Shown here in pieces: positions 17,844 through 27,244 of a stretch of 64,000 nucleotides of DNA. How positions within the stretch are numbered: the first letter of the stretch is position 1; every line of letters starts with the position of its first letter. Source of the stretch: Chloroflexota bacterium (GTDB taxonomy: Bacteria; Chloroflexota; Anaerolineae; Anaerolineales; Villigracilaceae); assembly GCA_016219545.1 (NCBI GenBank), contig JACRMH010000039.1, positions 1-64,000 of the forward strand. The letters run 5' to 3'. Made by a program: the position numbers and the translations under genes. The notes under the pieces were generated by a model that saw only the letters and a list, made by a program, of their open reading frames with translations, was not told where the DNA came from and searched no databases.

Positions 17844-17932
17844 TGAACGGGGAGCCTGCGTAGACAGGCTGAGAGGAGCTGCTTGCTCGACCCGCATTAC
17901 CTGATCTGGTTAATACCAGCGGAGGGACTCTT
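17844..17932 (+). ncRNA. TPP riboswitch (THI element)
   Basis: ACGGGGAGCC..GGCTGAGAGGAGC..GACCCGCATTACCTGATCTGGTTAATACCAGCGGAGGGA. Confidence 0.96.
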
Positions 17933-17945
17933 GATTCAGTCACAG

Positions 17946-17970
17946 CCATCCTCCGCCGGGGATGGTTTTT
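17946..17970 (+). terminator. Attenuator hairpin after the TPP riboswitch
   Basis: CCATCC-tccgccg-GGGATGG followed by TTTTT. Confidence 0.75.
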
Positions 17971-17980
17971 GTTTAAGGAG

Positions 17981-18628
17981 ATGAACATGCCGCGTATGGT
18001 TATTTTTGCAAATGGACTTATCCCAAGCTTGGACTCTGTCCGCAGTTTATTGCGCCCGGATGATTTTTTGATCGGCGCAGACGGCGGGGCGCGTCACATC
18101 ATGGGACTTGGTTTGATGCCTCATCTTGTGATCGGAGACCTCGATTCATTGACAGAGGATGAGTTGTACGAATTGAGCAGTGCCGATGTCAAGATCGAAC
18201 AATATCCTGAAGACAAGAATGAGACCGACCTCGAACTCGCCATTGAGTACGCTCTTGAACAGCGTGCGAGTTCGATCATCATCGTTGCCGCATTGGGTGG
18301 GCGCATGGATCAGTCCTTTGGGAATATCGCCCTGCTTTCTGATCCGCTCATCTCAAGGACTGATATTCGACTCGATGATGGGGCGGAGGAAATTTCCTTT
18401 TGCCGGGGTCAGGCTCAGGTCAACGGAAGAAGCGGTGACATCGTCTCGCTCATTCCATGGGGCGGGGATGTTAGCGGCGTCACCACAACTGGTTTGAAAT
18501 GGACATTGATCAGCGAGATTCTTTACTCCCACAAAACGCGCGGCATCAGCAATGAGATGACTGGCGACACGGCAACCGTTCAAATCAAATCCGGTTCGTT
18601 GCTTATTGTCCATCGCCGCATTGACTGA
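17981..18628 (+). CDS. Thiamine pyrophosphokinase
   Basis: DFLIGADGGARHIMGLGLMPHLVIGDLDSL..YPEDKNETDLELAIEYA..LGGRMDQSFGNIALL. Confidence 0.93.
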   Translation: MNMPRMVIFANGLIPSLDSVRSLLRPDDFLIGADGGARHIMGLGLMPHLVIGDLDSLTEDELYELSSADVKIEQYPEDKNETDLELAIEYALEQRASSIIIVAALGGRMDQSFGNIALLSDPLISRTDIRLDDGAEEISFCRGQAQVNGRSGDIVSLIPWGGDVSGVTTTGLKWTLISEILYSHKTRGISNEMTGDTATVQIKSGSLLIVHRRID

Positions 18629-18652
18629 TTACTGACCACTGATAACTGATTT
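18625..18652. repeat. CTGATNA heptamer array overlapping the stop codon of thiamine pyrophosphokinase
   Basis: ctgatta ctgacca ctgataa ctgattt. Confidence 0.75.
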
Positions 18653-18672
18653 CTAAATAACTGGAGACAAAA

Positions 18673-19722
18673 ATGAAACGCATAACTTTTTACTTTTTAC
18701 TTTTTACTTTACTTCTCACTTCCTGCGCGCCAACATCAACGCCAACTCCCGTAGAACCTCAAACCATTACCATTCTGACACATGACTCTTTTGCCATCGG
18801 TGAAGATGTCATCAAAGCCTTTGAAGCGGACAATAACGCAAAAGTTACTTTCCTCCAAAGTGGTGACGCGGGTGCGGTGCTCAACCAGGCAGTCCTCACC
18901 AAAAACGCCCCGCTCGCGGACATCCTCTTCGGTGTGGACAACACCTTCCTCTCCCGCGCGTTGGATGCTGATATTTTCGAAGTCTATCAATCACCCGCGT
19001 TGACCGATATCGCCGATGAATTCAAACTTGACCCGTCCAACCGCGCTCTGCCCGTGGACTATGGCGATGTCTGCATCAATTACGATAAAAATTATTTCAC
19101 TGAAAAGAATTTACCCGTCCCACAATCCTTTGAAGATTTGGCAAAGCCAGAATACAAAGACTTATTGGTTATGGAAAACCCCGCCACATCCTCGCCCGGA
19201 CTTGCCTTCCTACTCGCCACGCGCGCTTATTTCGGTGACGATTATCTTGACTACTGGAAGAGTCTGAAAGCCAATGGAACTATCGTTGTAGATGGCTGGG
19301 AAACTGCATACTACACCAACTTCTCCGCATCCTCTGGCAAGGGACCACAGCCAATGGTCGTCTCCTACGCATCCAGCCCAGCCGCGGAAGTGTTCTTCGC
19401 CTCTCCCGCCCCGACAGAATCTCCCACCGCATCCATTGTTGCCTCGGGCATGTGCTTCCGTCAAATCGAATTTGTCGGAATTTTGAAGAACACACCCAAT
19501 CAAACGCTCGCTCAAAAATTTGTAGACTTCATGTTAAGCCAGCAATTTCAGGAAGACATGCCGCTGAATATGTTTGTTTATCCTGTAAATAAAAATGCAC
19601 CACTGCCAGAAGTCTTTAAGAACTTTGCTCAGGTTGCAAAGAATCCCGCCGCCCTCTCCGCCGCCGAGATCGCATCCAACCGCGACACATGGATCGAAGC
19701 CTGGACAGCGGCGATGAAGTAG
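18673..19722 (+). CDS. Thiamine ABC transporter substrate-binding protein (ThiB-like)
   Basis: Lipoprotein; FAIGEDVIKAFEADNNAKVTFLQSGDAGAVLNQAVLTKNAPLADILFGVDNTFLSRAL..VDYGDVCINYDK. Confidence 0.9.
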   Translation: MKRITFYFLLFTLLLTSCAPTSTPTPVEPQTITILTHDSFAIGEDVIKAFEADNNAKVTFLQSGDAGAVLNQAVLTKNAPLADILFGVDNTFLSRALDADIFEVYQSPALTDIADEFKLDPSNRALPVDYGDVCINYDKNYFTEKNLPVPQSFEDLAKPEYKDLLVMENPATSSPGLAFLLATRAYFGDDYLDYWKSLKANGTIVVDGWETAYYTNFSASSGKGPQPMVVSYASSPAAEVFFASPAPTESPTASIVASGMCFRQIEFVGILKNTPNQTLAQKFVDFMLSQQFQEDMPLNMFVYPVNKNAPLPEVFKNFAQVAKNPAALSAAEIASNRDTWIEAWTAAMK

Positions 19723-19731
19723 CCCGCAGGG

Positions 19732-19909
19732 CTTTGTAGGTGTAGCACGGGGATTAATCCCCGTGCTACACCAAACGCGTTTACCCAATGCCTATCGAAA
19801 CAGATAACTCCCGCCACGTCCCGGCCCGCCCAAATAGAATCTTGTCCGATGGGCGGAATCCACGCCTTAGCCCCGCACTGACGTTAATGTCAGTGCTATT
19901 CCTACAAAG
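19732..19909. repeat. REPIN-like element with CTTTGTAGG..CCTACAAAG ends
   Basis: 9-bp terminal inverted repeat; contains a perfect 34-bp palindrome GGTGTAGCACGGGGATTAATCCCCGTGCTACACC at 19739-19772. Confidence 0.75.
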
Positions 19910-19930
19910 GTCTTTGACCTATGATTTACA

Positions 19931-21646
19931 ATGCAAAATAAAAATTTGAACCACGGAGACGCTGAGACACTGAGTAAAAAAATTCTCCGTGCCTTCGTGT
20001 CTCCGTGGTTTTATCGCCTTACCCTCTGGCTCGTGCCTCTTCTCTTTCTGCTTATCTTTTTCTTCCAGCCGCTTGCGCGGATCATTACGCTTGCTTTCAA
20101 CACGTCTGCATTTACCAAAGCAAATTTTCAATTAATTCTATCCACATTAAGTTTTACTTTTTATCAAGCGACCGTCTCCACCATTCTCACCTTCATCCTC
20201 GGCATTCCCTCCGCAATCTTATTTTCACGTTTCAATTTTCACGGCAAGCCTCTTCTCCGCGCACTGACCGCTGTTCCTTTCATGCTTCCTACCGTTGTCG
20301 TTGCCTCAAGTTTCAACGCACTATTTGGCAATCATGGCTTATTTTCATTTCTCTTTCCCCTTTCCCCCGAATTTACAACTTCCAAAGCTTTTTACTTTTT
20401 ACTGATCTTACTAGCTCACATTTTTTACAACACTACCATCGTAATCCGCATCGTGGGCAACGCCCTCTCCCGACTGGATACAAAACTGGAAGGCGCCGCC
20501 CGCTCCCTCGGCGCGGATACCTTCCATGTGTGGAAAGATATTACCCTGCCATTGCTTCGCCCGTCCCTGCTTGCCGCCGCCTTGCTTGTCTTCATGTTCG
20601 ACTTCACCAGCTTCGGCGTCATCCTTTTATTGGGCGGCTCGAACTTCTCTACCCTCGAAGTGGAAATTTACCTGCGCGTGCTCAAACTTCCAAACCTGCC
20701 GCTCGCCGCGTTGCTTTCCATTGTTCAACTTATCTTTACGCTGATCTTTTCCATTCTCTACACCCGCACTATCAACCAGGTCACAACTCAAACAGCGCCG
20801 CGTTTCTCAGCCTCGCGTCCTCCCAAAACCATCCGTGAACGAATCTTCGTTTTTACTTTTTACTTATTACTCATTACTTTTTTTGCTCTTCCACTACTCT
20901 CCCTCCCCATCCGCTCCCTCACCCGCCTCGAAGCGGACCGTGGTCAACGCGGCGAAGTTCAATATGGATTCACAACTGACTATTACAAAGAACTTTTCAT
21001 CAATCGCCGCGGATCGTTATTTTACGTCCCGCCTATTCAAGCCGCGCGAAATTCTCTCGGATATGCCAGCCTGACAGTTTTACTTTCGCTCGCGCTTGGG
21101 TATCCCGCCGCGTACGCGCTCGCCAAGCCAACCCGCCTCGAAAAATTTCTCGACCCGCTCATCATGCTTCCGCTTGGAGCATCGGCGGTGATGCTTGGGC
21201 TGGGCTTCATCATTTCATTTGGACGTTCGCTCGCTTCGCCGTGGTTCGTTCCCATCGCGCATACGCTTGTTGCGTTGCCGTTTGTGATTCGCACACTGCA
21301 ACCTGCGCTGGCTTCAATCCCTGAAAGATTACGCCAAGCCGCGTCCACGTTGGGCGCGTCACCGTTTCGCGTTTGGCAGACGGTTGATTTTCCTATCCTC
21401 TCGCGCGCCACGCTGAGCGCCGCAACTTTTGCTTTCACGGTTTCCCTCGGCGAGTTTGGCGCAACCCTTCTGCTAACCCGCCCCGATTACCCAACCATCC
21501 CAATTGCCATTCAGCGCTTTCTTTCCCAGCCTGGCGGTCTCAACTTTGGTCAGGCGATGGCGATGGCGACTCTGTTGATGCTTCTCACTACGCTTGCGAT
21601 TTTGATTATCGAAAAATTACGCCTTTCCGACTCTGGAGAATTTTAA
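19931..21646 (+). CDS. ABC transporter permease, ThiP-like (two fused permease domains)
   Basis: Two sets of binding-protein-dependent permease motifs (EGAARSLGADTFHVWKDITLPLLRPSLLAA; RQAASTLGASPFRVWQTVDFPILSRATLSA). Confidence 0.9.
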   Translation: MQNKNLNHGDAETLSKKILRAFVSPWFYRLTLWLVPLLFLLIFFFQPLARIITLAFNTSAFTKANFQLILSTLSFTFYQATVSTILTFILGIPSAILFSRFNFHGKPLLRALTAVPFMLPTVVVASSFNALFGNHGLFSFLFPLSPEFTTSKAFYFLLILLAHIFYNTTIVIRIVGNALSRLDTKLEGAARSLGADTFHVWKDITLPLLRPSLLAAALLVFMFDFTSFGVILLLGGSNFSTLEVEIYLRVLKLPNLPLAALLSIVQLIFTLIFSILYTRTINQVTTQTAPRFSASRPPKTIRERIFVFTFYLLLITFFALPLLSLPIRSLTRLEADRGQRGEVQYGFTTDYYKELFINRRGSLFYVPPIQAARNSLGYASLTVLLSLALGYPAAYALAKPTRLEKFLDPLIMLPLGASAVMLGLGFIISFGRSLASPWFVPIAHTLVALPFVIRTLQPALASIPERLRQAASTLGASPFRVWQTVDFPILSRATLSAATFAFTVSLGEFGATLLLTRPDYPTIPIAIQRFLSQPGGLNFGQAMAMATLLMLLTTLAILIIEKLRLSDSGEF

Positions 21647-21647
21647 A

Positions 21648-22637
21648 ATGCTCGAAGTTCGCAACATCTTCAAAACCTACGACAACAAACCACTCCTGCG
21701 CGGCATTTCATTTTCCGTTTCACAAGGCGAAACCATTTGTTTGCTGGGCGCATCGGGCAGTGGAAAATCAACCCTTTTGCGGATGATTGCTGGTCTGGAG
21801 TCTCCTGAAAGTGGACATTTCCTGTTTAACCAGATTGACCTCGACCAAACACCGCCTCACCTCCGCGACTTTGGCTTGGTCTTTCAAGACTATGGGCTTT
21901 TTCCTCACCTGAATATTTTCGATAACGTGGCATTCGGGTTGAAGATGAGAAACGTTCCCACTGAAAAAATAAATTCGAGAGTTGTTGAAATGCTGGACTT
22001 GGTCAATTTACAGGGATTCGAAAAACGAAAAGTGACCGACCTCTCAGGCGGCGAACAGCAACGCGTTGCTCTCGCCCGTGCCCTCGCGCCGAGTCCGTGC
22101 CTGTTGATGTTCGATGAACCCCTTGGCGCACTGGATAAATCTTTAAAGGAAGATTTGCTGAATCAAATACGTGCAATTTTGCATAAAACGAAAATCCCAG
22201 CCATCTATGTCACACACGACCAGGACGAAGCCTTCACCATCGCAGACCGAATTTTGTTCCTGCACGAGGGCGAAATCATCCGCGACGGTACGCCCAATGA
22301 AGCCTGGACGAATCCCAAATCCGCATGGACAGCGCGGATGTTGGGCATGGGCAATGTCATTGAAGGCGTAATTATTTCGGCGAATAAAGTCAAAACTGAA
22401 GTTGGCATATTTACTTTGAATTGCAAACACAAATATTCAAAGGGCGAGAGAATTTCATTGTTATTGAAACAGTCAGAGCGGGGGATGGATGAGATAAAAC
22501 TCAAAGTGGAGGATGTGCTATTTAAGCAGGATCGATTTCAGGTTAAATTAAGAGGCGGGCTTGTCATCCACTTGAAAGATGAGCCGAAGATCGGTCAAAT
22601 CATTCGCGTGAAAGTTCAGGTGGAATGTCTATCATAA
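21648..22637 (+). CDS. ABC transporter ATP-binding protein (ThiQ/PotA-like)
   Basis: Walker A LLGASGSGKSTLLRMIAG, LSGGEQQRVALARALAPSPCLLMFDEPLGALD, TOBE-like C-terminus. Confidence 0.93.
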   Translation: MLEVRNIFKTYDNKPLLRGISFSVSQGETICLLGASGSGKSTLLRMIAGLESPESGHFLFNQIDLDQTPPHLRDFGLVFQDYGLFPHLNIFDNVAFGLKMRNVPTEKINSRVVEMLDLVNLQGFEKRKVTDLSGGEQQRVALARALAPSPCLLMFDEPLGALDKSLKEDLLNQIRAILHKTKIPAIYVTHDQDEAFTIADRILFLHEGEIIRDGTPNEAWTNPKSAWTARMLGMGNVIEGVIISANKVKTEVGIFTLNCKHKYSKGERISLLLKQSERGMDEIKLKVEDVLFKQDRFQVKLRGGLVIHLKDEPKIGQIIRVKVQVECLS

Positions 22638-22671
22638 AAAAAGTCCGCTGAATTTTCAGCGGACTTTTTTT
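22636..22671. terminator. Bidirectional terminator between the ThiQ-like gene and pfkA
   Basis: AAAAAAAGTCCGCTGAATTTTCAGCGGACTTTTTTT. Confidence 0.9.
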
Positions 22672-23647
22672 ATCGAGCCAGTACCTTGGCCATGTGATAG
22701 TACTCCATGTTGACCTTGCGCTTGTTGCTGATGACATCCAAAAGCGGAATGAAATCCACGCCTTTGCCTTTGAGACCGGTCATCACGCCATGATGACCCT
22801 CGATCAAGGCTTCGACAGCCTTCACACCCATGCGTGACGCGAGCAGACGGTCGTAGGCGGTGGGGGAGCCGCCGCGCTGAATATGACCAAGGATGGTCAT
22901 GCGGGTTTTGAAGCCAACATCCATGTTGTCAATCGTTTCGGCGAGATCGGTCGTGCGGACGCCGGAGCCTTCTGCGTTGATAATGATGGCATGAGTCTTG
23001 CCGCGTTTGTAGGCTTCTTCGACTGACAAGGCGACTTCATCGGCAGTGATCGGCACTTCGGGGATGAGTGCCACTTCTGCACCGCAGACAATGGCCGCCA
23101 TCACCGCTAGATAGCCGCTGTTGCGTCCCATCGTTTCGATGAGGAATGCGCGTTGATGGGATGAGGCCGTATCGCGCAATTTATCCACGGCTTCCATAAT
23201 GGTGTTCATAGCCGTATCCGTGCCGATTGCAATATTCGTGCCCCAGATGTCATTATCAATACTACCGGGAATGCCGATGACCTTGACGCCTTTTTGCGAA
23301 AGCGCATACGCGCCATTCATCGAACCTTCGCCGCCGATGACGATCAGCGCATCCATGCCCGCTTCATTCATCTTGCGGATCGCATCACGTTGACCGGAGG
23401 GTTCCATAAAGCGTTTGCTTCTGCTGGTGAGCAGGATCGTTCCGCCGCGCTGCAGGATTCCGCCCACGTCACGCGGACCCATCGCATTAAACTCGCCGCT
23501 GATCAACCCTTCATAGCCATGCTTGATGCCAATCACATCCATGTTATTTGTCAATGAAGTGCGTACTACTGCGCGAATTGCCGCGTTCATTCCGGGGGCA
23601 TCGCCGCCGGAAGTTAATACCCCAACTGTAAACTTTTTATCTGCCAT
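22670..23647 (-). CDS. pfkA: ATP-dependent 6-phosphofructokinase
   Basis: VGVLTSGGDAPGMNAAIRAVVR, IGGEGSMNGA, GIPGSIDNDIWGTNIAIGTDTAMNTI, GHIQRGGSPTAYDRLLA. Confidence 0.95.
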   Translation of the reverse strand: MADKKFTVGVLTSGGDAPGMNAAIRAVVRTSLTNNMDVIGIKHGYEGLISGEFNAMGPRDVGGILQRGGTILLTSRSKRFMEPSGQRDAIRKMNEAGMDALIVIGGEGSMNGAYALSQKGVKVIGIPGSIDNDIWGTNIAIGTDTAMNTIMEAVDKLRDTASSHQRAFLIETMGRNSGYLAVMAAIVCGAEVALIPEVPITADEVALSVEEAYKRGKTHAIIINAEGSGVRTTDLAETIDNMDVGFKTRMTILGHIQRGGSPTAYDRLLASRMGVKAVEALIEGHHGVMTGLKGKGVDFIPLLDVISNKRKVNMEYYHMAKVLAR

Positions 23648-23648
23648 C

Positions 23649-24569
23649 TTAAATTTCTCTCTTGATTTGATATGTGTCAAAATCACGCGCGACTACCACG
23701 TTCGGGAAAATGGATTGCGCTTCGGCAATCACATCCTTTTCGCGATAGCGGCGTGAAATATGAGTCAGAATAAGCTTCTTAACCCCCGCCTTTGTGGCGA
23801 GTTCCGCGCCCATGCGCGCGGTGAGATGCGAGAACTGCTTGGCCATATCGGCTTCTTCATCCAGATATGTGGACTCAATGACCAGTCCATCCGCATCTTT
23901 GCAGTACTCGATCAGGTTGTCAACTCTTCCGGCATCTCCCACCACGACGAATTTACTGCCCTTTTCCCAGTCACCCAGCACATCGTCTGGCCTGATGCGG
24001 TGACCGTCAGCCAGTGTGATCTCGTTGCCGGCCACCAGTTGTCCGCGTTCGGGGCCGAACGGCACTCCGAGTTCATCCGCTTTTTGTGAGAGGAAGGGTC
24101 GGCGGGACTTCTCTTCGAAGACATAGCCCAGGCAATCAGGTCCGCGATGCGTAACCGGAATTGCAGTGACTGTGAAATCGTCCGCTTCAAAGACGATGCC
24201 GGGTTTGATCTCGGTCAACTTCAACGGCATGGGGGGCTGGTTGCCGCGCAAGACCACATCATAAAGAAGGGTGCGGACACGTTCCAGCGTACTTCGCCCG
24301 CCAAAGATTTCCAATTCGTCAATGGATTCCCAACGCAGGAGGGTGGAAAGCAATCCGCCCAATCCCAGAATATGGTCGAGATGACCGTGCGTCAATAACA
24401 CGCGCGTTAAGCGTTTGAAGCCGATGCCCGATTGAAGGATCTGTCTTTGTGTGCCTTCGCCGCAATCAATAAGGAAGCGATATTCGTTATGAGAAACGAT
24501 CTGCCCCGAAAGCCCGCGGTGCGCAGAGGGTGCAGAAGCGGATGTGCCAAGAAAAAGTATTTCGAACAA
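23649..24569 (-). CDS. rnz: Ribonuclease Z
   Basis: FLGTSASAPSAHRGLSG..LIDCGEGTQRQ..LLTHGHLDHILGLGGLLST..ESTYLDEEADMAKQFSHLTARMGAELA. Confidence 0.94.
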   Translation of the reverse strand: MFEILFLGTSASAPSAHRGLSGQIVSHNEYRFLIDCGEGTQRQILQSGIGFKRLTRVLLTHGHLDHILGLGGLLSTLLRWESIDELEIFGGRSTLERVRTLLYDVVLRGNQPPMPLKLTEIKPGIVFEADDFTVTAIPVTHRGPDCLGYVFEEKSRRPFLSQKADELGVPFGPERGQLVAGNEITLADGHRIRPDDVLGDWEKGSKFVVVGDAGRVDNLIEYCKDADGLVIESTYLDEEADMAKQFSHLTARMGAELATKAGVKKLILTHISRRYREKDVIAEAQSIFPNVVVARDFDTYQIKREI

Positions 24570-24775
24570 TGGTTGAGTCCTTGCTAAAATTAACGATTAG
24601 CCACAGAGAGCGCAGAGACTTTTGAGAAAACCTCTTAAAACTCATTTTTCTCTGTGAACTCTGTGGCAAAAGCTACATTGAAAATCACTATAACTATGCA
24701 ATTGTACCTTAAAGAAAATAGACCATCAGTGCTATAATCTTTTTTGAAAATAAAAATCGTAAATTGTAAATCGAA

Positions 24776-27085
24776 ATGCCCATTCAGAAACCCTCCACTC
24801 CCCCCAAGAAAACTACATCATTAATGGGAAAGATACTCTCTCCCAAAAAGGGAGCCGCGCCGCGCGGCAAGTCCTCGCCAAAAGGGAAACAGCCGGAGCC
24901 GACGCTTCCTGCTTTCTCATGGTGGGAGAACCTTTCTGCCGAGCGTAAACTGGATGTGGTCGGCATCATCCTCGCCTTTGTTGGCATTTTGATATTTCTG
25001 GGATTGATCACTACAAACCGTTCTGTTCCCATAGAATATGTGATCTTAAAGCTCAAACAATTATTTGGCTGGGGGATATACCTGCTTCCCATTGGGCTAC
25101 TCGTTTTTGGACTCTGGCTCGTTTTTCGCAAGATCGAGCGTATTCCTCCGCTTTCTGCTGAACGTGCAGTTGGCAGTGGCTTCCTTTTCTTCTGGCTTCT
25201 CACTATTTTTCATCTAATTAGCGGTGCGACTGTTGAAACTGCAAATACTATCGGTATCGCAGGTCATGGTGGCGGTGTAATTGGCGGGTATTTTCAATTT
25301 TATTTTTGGGATTGGTTTGGCGGCGGTGGCGCGGTCATAGCCTTGATCGCCTGGTTCATTATCGGCATCGCTGTATTTTTGGATAAGCCTGTCCAGGACC
25401 TCTTCTTCTGGATCGGACCGTTGATGGATTGGATTCGAAAATGGTTGAACAAACCCCTCGCATCCAAACCTAACCTTGAGTCTGCTTCTGTCTCGATGGA
25501 AGAATTCACCCCAATAGATTCCTCCGCAATCCCGGAAGTAACCCAGGTTGCAGAAACGATTCAGCCGACCCGCAAAATCAGCGTCCCCAATGCAATTCAA
25601 TGGAAGCTCCCGAATGTTGCTGACATTCTGGATGCCGGCAATGCGCCCGCCATCAATGAGGATTTTATTCAACAACGTGCACGATTAATTGAAGAGACAC
25701 TCGCGTCCTTCGGCGCGCCGGCTCAAGTAGTTGCGATCAGCCGCGGACCTTCGATCACACAATTCGGAGTAGAGCCGCTCTTTCTTGAGTCCAGAGGCGG
25801 GGTAAAGACAAAAGTCCGCGTGAGTAAGATCGCATCCCTTTCCGATGATCTTGCCCTCGCATTGGCCGCGCCGCGCATCCGCATTCAAGCGCCAGTGCCC
25901 GGTCATAGTTACGTGGGTATCGAAGTGCCGAACGAAGAAATGGCGATGGTGGCCCTTCGCGATATTTTGGAAAGCGATATTTATAAGCGCAACACCAAGC
26001 CGTTAAATTTTGGTCTCGGCCGCGACGTGGCTGGACTTCCCATCATTGCCAGCCTCGAAGGGATGCCGCACATGTTGATCGCAGGCACGACCGGCTCCGG
26101 TAAATCTGTCTGCGTCAATTCCATCCTGACTTGTTTATTATTATTCAACACACCCGACGATCTGCGCATTGTTTTGGTTGACCCCAAGCGTGTGGAGTTG
26201 ACCGGTTATAACGGCATCCCGCATTTGCTTGGTCCGGTAGTGGTTGAAATGGATCGTGTCATTGGTGCATTGCAGTGGATGACGCGCGAAATGGACAAGC
26301 GTTATCACATGTTCGCGCAGGCCGGTTCGCGCAATATCACCGATTACAACGCAAAGATGAAATTGCAGGGACAGAAAAAATTGCCCTATCTGGTCATCAT
26401 CATTGACGAGTTGGCCGACCTGATGATGATCGCGCCGGATGAAACCGAAAAGACCATCACCCGCCTCGCTCAATTGGCACGTGCCACCGGCATTCACATG
26501 GTACTCGCCACGCAGCGTCCATCGGTGGATGTTGTGACGGGGCTCATCAAGGCGAACTTCCCCGCGCGCATTGCCTTTGCTGTTGCATCCAATACAGACA
26601 GCCGCGTTATTCTCGACCAACCCGGCGCGGAGAGATTGCTTGGCCGCGGTGATATGCTCTATCAAGCGCCGGATGCTCCATCCGCGGCGCGCTTGCAGGG
26701 CGTGTTTGTGTCAGATCATGAGATCCAGACTCTGGTTGAATACTGGCGCAATCAAGCTGGCGGTGCAAGTCCGTATGCAGTGGCTGGCACTCCCGCAGAT
26801 TCAGTCCCGACCGGCGTTCCGCTCAAGCAGACTCAACTATGGGACGAAGGCGCAAAATCAGATCACGATCCGCTCTACGACGAGTCGGTTGAAATCGTCC
26901 GCAAGGAAGGACGCGCATCGGTTTCCATGCTGCAAAGAAGATTACGCATCGGCTACACCCGCGCCTCGCGCATCGTGGATATGATGGAAGACAAAAAAAT
27001 CGTCGGCCCGCCTGAAGGCGGTACACAAATGCGCCCGGTCCTGGATTATGGTCAGACCGCCCCGCCGAAAGATGATGGGATATAA
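24776..27085 (+). CDS. ftsK: FtsK/SpoIIIE DNA translocase
   Basis: 4-TM N-terminus, MPHMLIAGTTGSGKSVCVNSIL, LVDPKRVELTGYNGIPHLL, C-terminal gamma winged helix. Confidence 0.95.
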   Translation: MPIQKPSTPPKKTTSLMGKILSPKKGAAPRGKSSPKGKQPEPTLPAFSWWENLSAERKLDVVGIILAFVGILIFLGLITTNRSVPIEYVILKLKQLFGWGIYLLPIGLLVFGLWLVFRKIERIPPLSAERAVGSGFLFFWLLTIFHLISGATVETANTIGIAGHGGGVIGGYFQFYFWDWFGGGGAVIALIAWFIIGIAVFLDKPVQDLFFWIGPLMDWIRKWLNKPLASKPNLESASVSMEEFTPIDSSAIPEVTQVAETIQPTRKISVPNAIQWKLPNVADILDAGNAPAINEDFIQQRARLIEETLASFGAPAQVVAISRGPSITQFGVEPLFLESRGGVKTKVRVSKIASLSDDLALALAAPRIRIQAPVPGHSYVGIEVPNEEMAMVALRDILESDIYKRNTKPLNFGLGRDVAGLPIIASLEGMPHMLIAGTTGSGKSVCVNSILTCLLLFNTPDDLRIVLVDPKRVELTGYNGIPHLLGPVVVEMDRVIGALQWMTREMDKRYHMFAQAGSRNITDYNAKMKLQGQKKLPYLVIIIDELADLMMIAPDETEKTITRLAQLARATGIHMVLATQRPSVDVVTGLIKANFPARIAFAVASNTDSRVILDQPGAERLLGRGDMLYQAPDAPSAARLQGVFVSDHEIQTLVEYWRNQAGGASPYAVAGTPADSVPTGVPLKQTQLWDEGAKSDHDPLYDESVEIVRKEGRASVSMLQRRLRIGYTRASRIVDMMEDKKIVGPPEGGTQMRPVLDYGQTAPPKDDGI

Positions 27086-27087
27086 AC

Positions 27088-27134
27088 GTAGGTCACGCTT
27101 TCAGCGTGGCAGTCACGTTACAAACGTGACCTAC
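27088..27134. repeat. REPIN-like palindrome GTAGGTCACG..CGTGACCTAC
   Basis: Two GTAG-hairpins in inverted orientation. Confidence 0.75.
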
Positions 27135-27244
27135 TGGGAGTCGTTATAAATATTTTTCTTCTGTTTGCAATCTTATTTGCCGCGCTTGAGTCATTAGCTC
27201 TGTGGAAGCAGTGGCTAAAGCTGGAGTACATCGCCAAGCCTGCT

